Origin: Actinomycetes bacterium | GTDB lineage: Bacteria; Actinomycetota; Acidimicrobiia; Acidimicrobiales; Palsa-688 | Assembly (NCBI GenBank): GCA_021808665.1 | Contig: JAKBBA010000080.1 | Coordinates: 1 to 15,245 of the forward strand | DNA: 15,245 nt | Direction: 5' to 3' | Shown here: positions 1 through 7,659 of the stretch, piece by piece | Numbering within the stretch: the first letter of the stretch is position 1 | Layout of the letters: each line of letters begins with the position of its first letter | Notes under the pieces: model-generated | Databases searched by the model: none | The model's input: the letters and a program-made list of their open reading frames with translations, nothing else | What the model was told of the DNA's origin: nothing | Translations under genes and position numbers: made by a program

Positions 1-261
1 CAACATCAAAACCCCAAGCGGCCCGTAGTCGTAGGTGGACCGGAACCCCCCGTATATCTCCGCTGAGGGGAAAACGAACCCGCGCTGCTTGCACAGCCTC
101 ACTATCTCGTCCATCTCGACCGGCATACCCGGCAAGGCTAACGACGCCGGCTTTACGGCAGCGGTATTGGCAGCTGGCTCGACTATATCCTCCGCTGCTG
201 CGTCACGGTTAGCCAGGTCTGCGAAGAAGGCAGCAGGGACGATAGAATTGGAAGTGCTCAT
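1..261 (-). CDS. glyQS: Glycyl-tRNA synthetase (dimeric class II type), N-terminal part, truncated by window edge
   Basis: The minus-strand frame from the ATG at 261 reads to the left edge without a stop (87 codons). Residues from about 44 on contain [19 protein letters not shown] and then [17 protein letters not shown], the hallmark N-terminal block of single-chain (eukaryote/actinobacteria-type) glycyl-tRNA synthetase, with the class II motif 1 region following beyond the edge. The enzyme charges tRNA-Gly with glycine using ATP in the cytoplasm. The start at 261 is preferred because AGGAG lies about 8 bases upstream; it gives an Ala-rich extension of about 43 residues before the conserved block, so a start at the internal ATG just before DEIVRL is the alternative. 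It lies 72 bases downstream of the permease gene on the same strand and may share its transcript. No T-box sequence was seen in that gap. Confidence 0.93.
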   Translation of the reverse strand, partial: MSTSNSIVPAAFFADLANRDAAAEDIVEPAANTAAVKPASLALPGMPVEMDEIVRLCKQRGFVFPSAEIYGGFRSTYDYGPLGVLML

Positions 262-333
262 GATGATTGCTCCTATCTGTTGGTGAGTGATGTTGGAAAG
301 AGTTCTTGGCTCGGATACACGCCTTGCCTCGAA

Positions 334-1881
334 TCACGGCCGTCGGCGGCGCCAACCGGCCACACGCGCGATGCGCCACGCGGGCAGCGCCGTTGCCGCA
401 GTCGGAGCCCAGGCGAGGAACCCTGCGACGACGGCCCAAACGCCGCCTGAGGATCCCATGATCGCAGTCCCCCAGCACCCGAGGACCACCGCGGCCGCGA
501 AACCACCGAGAGCGGTCCCACGCTTAGTCGCGGCGGACCCGCCGGCGAGAAGAGGTGCGACGAAAACCAGGATTCCCCCGCCGGCGATCCCGGCGATCGA
601 GAGCAGGTCGTTGATACCGCCGCGACCTCCGACGTCGCCTGCATACACTTGCGAGCACGCTATTGATACAGCGACTGCTATTACTGAGAGCTTCACTCGG
701 GGGGCGTTTCGCGCTACCAACCCGGCCGGCCGGAGTCGGACCGCCAGAGCACCTATTTCGGCGGCAAGGCTCGATGAAAATCCAGACGCCGCGTTTGTCA
801 CAGCAACGAGCGTTGCTACGCATGCAATGGCGGTCCCAACGTGTTCTAGAACTCCGCCTGCCGTGGGCTGCGGGCCCATCATTCCAAGGGCGCTGTTCGA
901 TCCGACATCATTCAGGAGAGCTAGCACTTGTGGGGACTCGGAGAACCCGACGATTGTCAGCCACACCAACTGGACGGTCACGACCAAGCCCATTGCTCGT
1001 CGCACGGTCATAGCACGAAACTCCGGCGAAGCCATCTCCCGGTAGCCGCCTAGGCAGTTGATCCCCGTGCCCACGAAAGCGAAGAGGACCACGCCAATAG
1101 CGCTGGAAACTCCAGTCCAAGAAAGCCCTCCCGACGGCAGAAGTTCGGGCAGACGAAGCGGCCGTTCAATTGCGACTAGCACGGCCAGGGCCGCCATAAA
1201 CGCGAACTGGAGGACCATCGACGCAACGGGCCGGGCGTGCTCAGGCAGAAGACCCGAGCGACTGTCAGCCGAGCTGATCCCCCCGGACCGTCCGGTCACC
1301 AAGACTCCCACCACGAAGATCAACAGCAAGCTCCACAACGGTGGAAGGACGAAAAGCCAGTCGGCGACTCCAACTCCGATCGACCAGACGGCGCACAACC
1401 GGAGGAGTCTCCCAAGGAGCGCGTGGTGACTGTCAAGGCGACCGGTGAGCACAAGGCTGCCGGCCCCCGCTAGGGCGAGCAGGGAACCATGGGAGTAGCC
1501 AAGCCAGCCGATGATGTCAAGAGCAGTCGATCCCAAGACTGCGTAGGCGGTGATTGCGCCAAGCACGTATATCGCCAGGCCAACTGCAGGGAGGGCTCTG
1601 CCGGCGGGGCCGGCGCCAGCCGCGTCGACCGCCGATCCGATTGACACGTCCTGAGCTGATTCTAAGTCACCGCCCAGCAGGGTTGCTGCCTGGCGCATGT
1701 ACAGTCTTCGAGAGACTATAAAAATGAGGGCGATGCCCACGACAAGGGGAGCGAAACCAATCACAGGAATTTCCAGTGGGATGCTGAACACGCCAGCACC
1801 CAGGAATAAAGTTGCAAGAAATGCAGCAAGGCCGAACTGTAGGCTCGGACCTCGACCTTTCGCGGAAAGTCTCGTTGCCAC
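334..1881 (-). CDS. APC-superfamily amino acid permease
   Basis: A strongly hydrophobic protein of 515 residues with about 11-12 predicted membrane segments, the first being LAAFLATLFLGAGVFSIP, a Gly-rich broken helix of the kind that opens APC/aromatic amino acid transporters. The segment VVLFAFVGTGINCLGGY is another broken helix typical of this fold. The likely role is proton- or sodium-coupled uptake of an amino acid across the cytoplasmic membrane; the substrate cannot be read from the sequence. The frame is open upstream, so the start is uncertain. GTG at 1881 is chosen because AAGGA lies 7 bases upstream and the protein then begins shortly before the first membrane segment. ATG at 1965 (28 residues longer) lacks a Shine-Dalgarno sequence but sits almost exactly where the candidate promoter would start transcription, so leaderless translation from it is possible. 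The C-terminus is Arg-rich. It precedes glyQS in the same direction. Confidence 0.75.
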   Translation of the reverse strand: MATRLSAKGRGPSLQFGLAAFLATLFLGAGVFSIPLEIPVIGFAPLVVGIALIFIVSRRLYMRQAATLLGGDLESAQDVSIGSAVDAAGAGPAGRALPAVGLAIYVLGAITAYAVLGSTALDIIGWLGYSHGSLLALAGAGSLVLTGRLDSHHALLGRLLRLCAVWSIGVGVADWLFVLPPLWSLLLIFVVGVLVTGRSGGISSADSRSGLLPEHARPVASMVLQFAFMAALAVLVAIERPLRLPELLPSGGLSWTGVSSAIGVVLFAFVGTGINCLGGYREMASPEFRAMTVRRAMGLVVTVQLVWLTIVGFSESPQVLALLNDVGSNSALGMMGPQPTAGGVLEHVGTAIACVATLVAVTNAASGFSSSLAAEIGALAVRLRPAGLVARNAPRVKLSVIAVAVSIACSQVYAGDVGGRGGINDLLSIAGIAGGGILVFVAPLLAGGSAATKRGTALGGFAAAVVLGCWGTAIMGSSGGVWAVVAGFLAWAPTAATALPAWRIARVAGWRRRRP

Positions 1882-1970
1882 GGCGAATTCCTTTTCTCCA
1901 GCGACAAAGGCTGGTATGAAATTCGGCCGTCGCAGTGAGCGACCCCGACGGACGTCGGGCGCCATCGAAA

Positions 1971-1999
1971 ATGCTATCAACAGCTTCTGCTGATAGCAA
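1971..1999 (-). promoter_or_regulatory. Candidate promoter with overlapping hairpin for the permease gene
   Basis: On the minus strand, TTGCTA (1999-1994) and TAGCAT (1976-1971) are separated by 17 bases, each matching 4 of 6 sigma-70 consensus positions. The same bases form an inverted repeat: TGCTATCA (1972-1979) and TGATAGCA (1991-1998) are perfect 8-base arms, with a further CAG/CTG pairing inside after one mismatch. The arms cover both boxes, so the repeat could be an operator or an RNA hairpin. Transcription would begin near 1964. Both roles are inference from spacing and symmetry. Confidence 0.4.
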
Positions 2000-2105
2000 G
2001 TCCGTTTCGAAGAAAGTTGTTGTGCGGGGTTTGGCTTTTGCTCAGCGGGAAGGTCGCTGGAAGTGGGGTAAAGGCTGCCAGCTGCCCGGGGTACGACGAG
2101 TGGAA

Positions 2106-2160
2106 GGCCGCTTACCCGGTTCGCGGCCGGGTTTGGCGGTGCTTGTCCGTCATCTACAAG
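2106..2160 (+). promoter_or_regulatory. Candidate promoter and upstream inverted repeats for the MoxR-vWA operon
   Basis: The 351-base gap between the permease start at 1881 and the MoxR start at 2233 holds no convincing gene. It contains TTGGCG (2133-2138) and TACAAG (2155-2160), 16 bases apart, each 4 of 6 to consensus, giving a leader of about 66 bases. Just upstream are two overlapping inverted repeats: GGCCGC (2106-2111) with GCGGCC (2123-2128), and ACCCGG (2114-2119) with CCGGGT (2127-2132). The two pairings exclude each other. The match is weak and the promoter call is tentative. Confidence 0.25.
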
Positions 2161-2232
2161 GTGATGGCAGCAGTAGCGCCGTCGAGTTAGGTAGCGAAAC
2201 GCCGGGTGATTTGATGAATGGAGATTGGCGTC

Positions 2233-3342
2233 ATGTCGAAGCTGCGACAAGTTGATCGGGTCGTGTCGGTTGCGGTACAAGCGCGCTTGGCAACCTTGAT
2301 CTGGGGGCTACCAGGGACCGGCAAAACGTCCGCCCTGTGCCATTTGGCGTCCAGCCTTGGGTGGGAAGTCGAGGTGGTGGTCGGGTCGATACGAGAGGCT
2401 ACCGACGTTGGCGGTCTGCCAGTTCGTCAGGGCGACGGCGTCGTGCTCGCAGCTCCGTCGTGGGCGCTTAGGCTCCACGAAGCTCACCGGGCGGGGCGTC
2501 CATCGCTTTTGGTCCTAGACGAGTTGACCACCGCGCCGGCCCCGGTTCAGGCTGCGATGCTTCGAGTCGTCTGCGAGAGAGTCGTCGGCGACACACCTCT
2601 GCCGGTGTCAACGTCGATCGTCGCGGCGGCGAATCCCCCTGAGGTCGTCGCCGACGGGTGGGATCTCGCAGCTCCGCTAGCGAACCGTTTCTGTCATGTG
2701 GACTGGCCACTCGACGCGCAAGCCTGGGCGTCGGGGATGACCGCCGGCTGGGAGTCCTCGTCGCCTCTAGTGCGTCTAGGCGAAAACTGGGAGGCTAGCA
2801 TCGCGACCTGGCGGGTGAAGGTCGCTGGCTTCATCCTCGCTCGTCCCGAGTTGCTTCATCGCATCCCCTCCGACCCGGCCGGTAGGGGCAAGGCCTGGCC
2901 TAGCCCTAGAAGTTGGGAGATGGCGATCCGGGCCGCCGCTGCCGGCTGGTCAGCTGACCCTTCCGGGGATGTTGCTTTGGCGTTGACAGCGGGTTGTGTC
3001 GGCGACGGCCCGGCCGCCGAGCTTTTCTCCTGGGTGGCCAAAGCTGACCTTCCCGACCCGGAGTGCCTTTTAGCCGACCCGACTCGCCTCGACCTTCCAA
3101 TGCGAGGTGACCGCCTCCACGCCTGCCTGCTCGGCGCCCTGGGCGCGCTCGGTGCGACGCCAACCGAGCAGCGTTGGGCGGCGGCGTGGGAGCTGCTCGC
3201 CCGTGTGGCCAGCCACGGACAGGTGGACGTCGCCGCTGTCGCCGCCCGCCGACTGCTCGAAGTGCGGTCCGCGCAGTGGCCGCTTCCGGAGACGATCGAC
3301 ATGTTCACGGGTGTGCTCCGACAAACTGGCGACTTGAGATGA
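2233..3342 (+). CDS. MoxR-type AAA+ ATPase
   Basis: A 369-residue AAA+ ATPase. Walker A is GLPGTGKT at residues 25-32, Walker B is LLVLDEL at 92-98 with D96/E97, the sensor 1 region is AAANPPE with N134, and LANRF at 149-153 provides an arginine-finger-like R152. The order and the loss of other domains fit the MoxR group, ATP-driven remodellers that usually act on a partner vWA protein. The start at 2233 is chosen over 2218 because GGAG lies about 9 bases upstream and the protein then begins just before the P-loop. The stop overlaps the next ATG (ATGA at 3339-3342), so the two are translationally coupled, the classic MoxR-vWA arrangement. The C-terminal third (after about residue 200) is helical and Trp/Ala-rich, probably the lid plus an extension. 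The exact substrate is unknown. Confidence 0.88.
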   Translation: MSKLRQVDRVVSVAVQARLATLIWGLPGTGKTSALCHLASSLGWEVEVVVGSIREATDVGGLPVRQGDGVVLAAPSWALRLHEAHRAGRPSLLVLDELTTAPAPVQAAMLRVVCERVVGDTPLPVSTSIVAAANPPEVVADGWDLAAPLANRFCHVDWPLDAQAWASGMTAGWESSSPLVRLGENWEASIATWRVKVAGFILARPELLHRIPSDPAGRGKAWPSPRSWEMAIRAAAAGWSADPSGDVALALTAGCVGDGPAAELFSWVAKADLPDPECLLADPTRLDLPMRGDRLHACLLGALGALGATPTEQRWAAAWELLARVASHGQVDVAAVAARRLLEVRSAQWPLPETIDMFTGVLRQTGDLR

Positions 3343-4622
3343 GCCCCCCCGAAGTTACCGAACTCTCCGCCGGCGACGTCGAACGCCTCGCCGCCGGCCG
3401 CCTTATCGCCGTACGCAGCCACCCCTATCTCGCGACGGCACTGTTTGCGCTGCAAGCGCTTGGCGCGCACGGGCTCGGCACCTTCGCCGTAGACCGTCAT
3501 TGGCGTCTCTACGTCGACCCCGACGCCCTTAGACGCTGGGAGCCTGACGAGATCTCCGGTGTCTTGCTCCACGAGGTCGCGCATCTAGTTCGAGACCACG
3601 CCGCCAGGGCGGGGACGGCTGGAGTTGACAGCGGCTTTGACGGGCAGCTTTGGAACCTCGCCTGCGACATGGCAATCAACGACGACTTACGCTGCGACCG
3701 GGTCCCGCTGCCCGCCAAGGCTGTCTGGCCCAGCTCGTTCGACCTACCAGACGGGCAGCTCGAAGAGGACTACTATGCGATGCTGAGCGCCAAGCGGACC
3801 GATACGGCCGACCATGCCCACTCGTGCGGGGTCGGCTCCTCGTCGGCATGCGAGGAATCGCCCGGGGCGGGTGGCGGGGACACCGACAGTTACCCCCCGC
3901 CTAGTCCCGACGGATGCGGCTCGGCCAGCGACGGGCGCCGGCGCGAGTGGGAGCTGCCCCCAGACGACCCGGGCACCCCGGGACTCGGGTCGGTAGCTGC
4001 AGCGACCATTCAGGTCGCCGTAGCCGAAGCCCTACGCCGACAAGCGGGTGACGTCCCCGCAGGTTGGCAACGCTGGGCACGCCAAGGCCAGGCTACACCC
4101 GTCGACTGGAGACGCCAGCTCCGCCATGCCGTCACCCGCTGCTACGAACAGCGGGCCGGCCACTTCGACACCACCTACCGCCGACTAGCCCGCCGGCACC
4201 AAGACGCCGACGGGGTCATATTTCCCGGGCACTATCAACCCTCCTTCGAGCTCGCGGTGATCATCGACACCTCCGGGTCGGTCAGCGACGACGAACTCGC
4301 CTCGGCCGTCGCTCAGATCGACGCCATCAGGCGGCAATGCCGGCTGTCTCACATTTGGGTGATACCGTGCGACGCCGCACCGTCGCAGCCCTACCGTGCC
4401 GGCCGCACATCGGAAATCGCGCTCCGCGGAGGTGGAGGCACCGACCTAAGACCCGCCATCGCCCTACTACCCCGCCTACGTCCCCGCCCCGATGTCGCCG
4501 TGGTCATCACCGACGGGTACACCCCCTGGCCACCCGCCCCACCGCCGGGCACCACGCTGATCGTCGCAACCACCGACCAGCCATCCCGCATTCCCGGCGT
4601 CATCGACATAAGCATCAGCTGA
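3339..4622 (+). CDS. vWA-like domain protein with N-terminal HExxH metallopeptidase-like domain (DUF2201/COG3864 type)
   Basis: A 427-residue protein coupled to the upstream MoxR gene by an ATGA overlap, which fixes the start at 3339. Residues 1-150 form the putative metallopeptidase part, with HEVAH at 78-82 inside LLHEVAHLVRDHAAR, and LACDMAINDDL at 107-117, both typical of the family. Residues 155-215 are a Gly/Ser/Pro/Cys-rich linker. Residues 304-427 are the vWA-like domain with the metal-binding (MIDAS) residues DTSGS at 310-314, GGGTD at 365-369 and the VVITDG strand at 388-393. The protein probably uses a divalent metal to hold partners or clients that the ATPase remodels; whether the HExxH site cleaves peptides is unknown for the family. 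There is no signal peptide, so it should be cytoplasmic. Assignment to the family is firm, function is inferred. Confidence 0.87.
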   Translation: MSPPEVTELSAGDVERLAAGRLIAVRSHPYLATALFALQALGAHGLGTFAVDRHWRLYVDPDALRRWEPDEISGVLLHEVAHLVRDHAARAGTAGVDSGFDGQLWNLACDMAINDDLRCDRVPLPAKAVWPSSFDLPDGQLEEDYYAMLSAKRTDTADHAHSCGVGSSSACEESPGAGGGDTDSYPPPSPDGCGSASDGRRREWELPPDDPGTPGLGSVAAATIQVAVAEALRRQAGDVPAGWQRWARQGQATPVDWRRQLRHAVTRCYEQRAGHFDTTYRRLARRHQDADGVIFPGHYQPSFELAVIIDTSGSVSDDELASAVAQIDAIRRQCRLSHIWVIPCDAAPSQPYRAGRTSEIALRGGGGTDLRPAIALLPRLRPRPDVAVVITDGYTPWPPAPPPGTTLIVATTDQPSRIPGVIDISIS

Positions 4623-4714
4623 GAACGCCGGTCTGTGCCAGCACTGTACGCAAACCAATCCTGCCTACTAACAAACGCAGTGACCCCCCCGACCAGCAGT
4701 CCAGTCCCTTCAGG

Positions 4715-6202
4715 CTAGTCGCCGACGCCCAACTCTGTCCTGTAAAACCATGTTGCCTCGAGGAGGTAGCGGGCGGCTTGCGTAAGGTCGCGGCTGTCGA
4801 GCTTCTTCTTGACAGATTCTTCGGTGAACGGGAACCCAACATACGGCCGCCCCTTTTCGCGCATGTCTCGCGGCACGTGAATTTCGCCTTCGTCATTTTG
4901 CAACCGCATGTCACCGAAAACTTCGTCGAACACGTCGGCGTCGAATACGCAAACCACCCTGAGGCCAGCTTTCAGTGTGATCGGGTCGAGCCCAATATCA
5001 AGCAGGTACGGCCGGACCCCTTCGCCTCTATTCCTATCGAGACTGAGATACGGTTCTCTGGACATGTAATCAGGCCCTGAAGCCGTCTGAAATCTCGCTG
5101 GTTCGTCGCCTAAAAGCTCCTCACCATATTCCCTCAAAATGTTACCCCAGATATCCAGATCATTCTTGATAGCTTCCCATCCCTTAGAAGAAGGTTGGAA
5201 CTCGCCAGCGGGAAGAGCGCCGAACATGTTGTTGAGCGTTGCCGTGCCTTGCCGGTAGTGAAGATAGAACTGCGACCTCCCGGCTGGGTCTCTCCGGAGC
5301 GTTAGAACGCTGATTCCAAGGGCGACGTTACGGTTAGTCAAGTCGAATGGATTCCCAAGAGCATTTCGATGCGGACCAGCAAACTCCTGTCCAGCTAGAA
5401 GCTGGGCGATCGATTCGTACTCAAGAGCAGCCCACGAGTCGAACCCGTCGAAGTAGGTCATATCACTAAACGCTAGGTCAAACTTGTCCTCTGCGACACG
5501 GTTCACTGCCATGAGTCGATAGCTAGTGTCGTTAGTCCACAGGTTAGGCTCAGGAGAATCGTAGGCTGTGACTGCCTCACTGTACTTGTCTATAGTTTTG
5601 CCAGTTGGGTCTGGCGGCCAGCATCCAGACAGACCGGTTTGTTCGAATGGGTTGGCATCCGGTTCGATCAAAAGATAGGAGATCGTGTCGCCGGTTAGCG
5701 GGATGGGACGATCGAGTTGCCAGTCCGTTGCTGCTAAAAAGTACGGGGCCGGACGGGACCATGGCATGTCGATATTGGTGTAGTACTCTCTCGCCCTCAA
5801 TGCGAGCTGCTCCTGAATGCGAAATTCTTTTCGCTTCGCTCTAATCCTCCTAAATAATTTAAGCTTGCTATCGGCCGGCGGCCCTTGAATGTCTATCGCG
5901 GGCCATGCCAGTTGATTATCCTGCTGTAAACCTCGCGTTTCTCTCCAAAAGCGCACGATTTCGTCAAGGCCAAGGGCCTGAGCGCCGTCGTCGTCTGCCA
6001 AGGCCGCGAACGTGCTTGCGATAAGGCTGAGGCGGCTAGACCTGGGCAGCCGCCCTTGTCTCCACTGGCGAAAGCCGGCGTTGGTAAGTTGATCAGCAAG
6101 AGCTCTCTCGCGTGCAAGAAAGTTGTACTTTTGCACGAACTGTTGTGGCGTCGAACCCAATTTGATGAGTTCTTCTTCGAGCATCCGGCTAAAAATGGTC
6201 AT
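4715..6202 (-). CDS. HTH-type regulator-like protein with degenerate Nudix-like motif
   Basis: A 495-residue soluble protein. Residues about 30-68 (ALADQLTNAGFRQWRQGRLP and on) look like a small helix-turn-helix of the type seen at the N-terminus of actinobacterial regulators. The middle (70-310) is not recognised. Residues 312-366 run from YLHYRQGTA through ALPAGEFQP to ILREYGEELLGD, close to the Nudix box signature REUxEExGU but shifted by one residue at the glycine, so it may bind a nucleotide-derived ligand without hydrolysing it. The start at 6202 is chosen because a -10-like TATAAG lies about 47 bases upstream and the N-terminal extension of the longer open frame is unlike protein. It faces the vWA gene tail to tail and diverges from family A. 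Its base composition is clearly poorer in G+C than its neighbours, suggesting separate acquisition. It may control this cluster. The family-level call is from memory of similar actinobacterial proteins. Confidence 0.6.
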   Translation of the reverse strand: MTIFSRMLEEELIKLGSTPQQFVQKYNFLARERALADQLTNAGFRQWRQGRLPRSSRLSLIASTFAALADDDGAQALGLDEIVRFWRETRGLQQDNQLAWPAIDIQGPPADSKLKLFRRIRAKRKEFRIQEQLALRAREYYTNIDMPWSRPAPYFLAATDWQLDRPIPLTGDTISYLLIEPDANPFEQTGLSGCWPPDPTGKTIDKYSEAVTAYDSPEPNLWTNDTSYRLMAVNRVAEDKFDLAFSDMTYFDGFDSWAALEYESIAQLLAGQEFAGPHRNALGNPFDLTNRNVALGISVLTLRRDPAGRSQFYLHYRQGTATLNNMFGALPAGEFQPSSKGWEAIKNDLDIWGNILREYGEELLGDEPARFQTASGPDYMSREPYLSLDRNRGEGVRPYLLDIGLDPITLKAGLRVVCVFDADVFDEVFGDMRLQNDEGEIHVPRDMREKGRPYVGFPFTEESVKKKLDSRDLTQAARYLLEATWFYRTELGVGD

Positions 6203-6248
6203 CGGTTGCAGGATACCTGGCGGAACACGACTCTGGTGGACTACGGGA

Positions 6249-6290
6249 CTTATACGTACCGTTACGTTACAAAACGTTACGAGACTTACC
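6249..6290 (-). promoter_or_regulatory. Candidate promoter and GTTAC repeat array upstream of the regulator gene
   Basis: Read on the plus strand, GTTAC occurs at 6261-6265, 6266-6270 and 6276-6280, with a related CTTACC at 6285-6290, so most units fall in a 5- and 10-base phase. On the minus strand TATAAG (6254-6249) is 5 of 6 to the -10 consensus, but no good -35 is seen; the repeats occupy that place. This suggests a site where a protein, perhaps the regulator itself, binds in tandem to activate or repress. GTTACG also occurs once more at 6413-6418 near the divergent gene. Confidence 0.4.
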
Positions 6291-6476
6291 GGTTCATCTC
6301 TGTAAGAGCCACATGTTGATCGTCTCAGTAGCTCATTACAACAGATCGTCACAAAATGCTTTGCTGTCCCAGATCAATATCGGTACCTCCATCGCTAACC
6401 TCTGCTTTTGCGGTTACGCGACGTCGTCTTCGAGGGAGAGCTAAAAGGCAGCCCTGTTTTAAGAGTGGGAGGGAAT

Positions 6477-7043
6477 GTGTACGAATATTCTCGGTCGCCC
6501 GAAGGGCGAGATGCCATAACACTTCTTGATGAATTAGGGCTTCCGATGATTCTTCGTAGTAAGTACCACGCCCTCGAGGCGAACCTGGCGCTCACCTCGA
6601 AAGGCGTGTTGGAGGTCCACGCTGCCGCGAGACGATTCGGATTCGACCGGGCGGGTTTCACCTTCGGCGAGGTGGACGCCGGGATGCTTGCGGGGGTCGT
6701 CCACGAGTTTCTTGGCGCAGTATGGCCGTTCGCAAACTTTTGGCACGACCCGGCGGGAGGTGGGGCGATTTTCAACGTTTACTGCTGGGGGCGGGGTTTG
6801 CGCCTCGACGGAGAAGCTTCGAGGCGGGAAACGGAACGTCAGCTCCGAGACCTCTTCGAAAGCTTCGCTGTCAGGTTGGTGGTCGCGGGGAACGGTCCCG
6901 ATAGGCCTGGTCGCGTGCTTTCGGTCGGCCTGCGGCGCGCCGGTGGACGGCATGGCGCCGGCTGCGAGCGGGAGTACCGGCGCGCGCGGCAGGGGCTGCC
7001 GGGCTGGACGCTTGTCCCGAACTCTAAGAGGCTGCCGCGTTGA
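6477..7043 (+). CDS. Conserved protein of unknown function, family A copy 1
   Basis: A 188-residue protein not assigned to any family, but clearly a paralogue of the minus-strand gene at 8204-8788. Shared blocks are RRFGFDRAG (52-60), VWPFANF (82-88), NVYCWGRGL (100-108), SFAVR (129-133) and SVGLRRAGGRHGAGCERE (149-166). The last block, with an invariant Cys in GCERxYRxAR, is the best conserved. The start is uncertain: the frame opens at a TTG at 6408, but GTG at 6477 has GGAGG four bases upstream and gives an N-terminus that lines up with copy 2 to within one residue. No signal peptide or membrane segment is visible. It begins a run of three plus-strand genes with the YbjN-like gene 68 bases downstream. 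Confidence 0.75.
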   Translation: MYEYSRSPEGRDAITLLDELGLPMILRSKYHALEANLALTSKGVLEVHAAARRFGFDRAGFTFGEVDAGMLAGVVHEFLGAVWPFANFWHDPAGGGAIFNVYCWGRGLRLDGEASRRETERQLRDLFESFAVRLVVAGNGPDRPGRVLSVGLRRAGGRHGAGCEREYRRARQGLPGWTLVPNSKRLPR

Positions 7044-7111
7044 GCTCGATTCGGCCCGCGCGTCCGTCAGTAATTGGTGTGAGACCTTCAAATGGAGTCT
7101 AAGGAGGAGTG

Positions 7112-7600
7112 GTGAGCTACCTACAAGACCTTGCCGAACAGCGTCGGGGGATGATCCGCAGGTTCCTCGAGCAGCGAGGGTTGCGTTTCTTCACGGACTG
7201 TGACGGCGACTTCCTCGTCAGGTTCAGGTGTGAAAAGCGGACAGTGGAGTTCATGATCGCAACGGACAGCAGCGGCGAAGTGGTCTGGTTCGAGAGCACT
7301 GCGTCGACGAGGTTCCGACAAGAGGATGTGCCTCTATTACTGGTCGCCACGAACAGTTACACGCTATCGCAGAGGTGGCCGAGGCTCAAAGTGGTAGTAG
7401 AAGGAAGTGAAGCCTTCGTGGTCACCGATGGTCACCTGCTCGCCCTCGACTCGGCCGGGCAAGAGCAGTTGGAGGGGTTCTTGGAGTGCGCCCTGAGTAC
7501 AACCCTGGCGTTTTGGGAGGAGTTCACTCTGCCCAACATGGAGGCGTTGGACGACGAACTCGACGCCTTCCTCGGAGGCACCCAAGACGGAAGCGCGTAG
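7112..7600 (+). CDS. YbjN-like sensory/chaperone-fold protein
   Basis: A 162-residue acidic protein. The pattern of an N-terminal helix (MSYLQDLAEQRRGMIRRFLE), a four-strand sheet running through FLVRFRCEKRTVEFMIA and VVWFESTAS, then a helix after EDVPLLLVATNSYT and a C-terminal helix with ALSTTLAFWEEF matches the YbjN family, which has a type III secretion chaperone-like fold and is thought to bind partner proteins. The GTG at 7112 is chosen because AAGGAGG lies four bases upstream; a GTG three bases earlier would be too close to it. In Actinobacteria such proteins often occur beside AAA+/vWA conflict genes (recalled, not checked). The C-terminal tail is acidic and flexible. It is likely cotranscribed with family A copy 1 and the next gene. 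Confidence 0.65.
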   Translation: MSYLQDLAEQRRGMIRRFLEQRGLRFFTDCDGDFLVRFRCEKRTVEFMIATDSSGEVVWFESTASTRFRQEDVPLLLVATNSYTLSQRWPRLKVVVEGSEAFVVTDGHLLALDSAGQEQLEGFLECALSTTLAFWEEFTLPNMEALDDELDAFLGGTQDGSA

Positions 7601-7659
7601 GCCTTAGCGCGTGCGTACTGCGATCCTCCTCGCGGGTTGGTCGTGGGGGCGCACCGTCG

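Noticed and set aside
262..333. T-box riboswitch before glyQS
   Set aside because: The 72-base gap is short and lacks the T-box core sequence.
287..1045. Plus-strand open frame of 252 residues antisense to the permease
   Set aside because: Low-complexity Pro/Arg/Thr composition with no fold; the minus strand encodes clear membrane segments.
2856..3584. Minus-strand open frame of 242 residues antisense to the MoxR and vWA genes
   Set aside because: Ser/Arg/Ala-rich shadow of two well-supported coding genes.
4623..4714. Terminator between the vWA and regulator genes
   Set aside because: No stable inverted repeat followed by a T-run was found on either strand.
4064..5080. Plus-strand open frame of 338 residues
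   Set aside because: Its protein is Arg/His/Pro-rich and it runs in another frame of the vWA gene and antisense to the regulator gene; both of those have recognisable domains.
6203..6352. Extension of the regulator gene to an ATG at 6352
   Set aside because: The added 50 residues are Cys/Val-rich without homology and would run through the GTTAC repeats and the TATAAG box.
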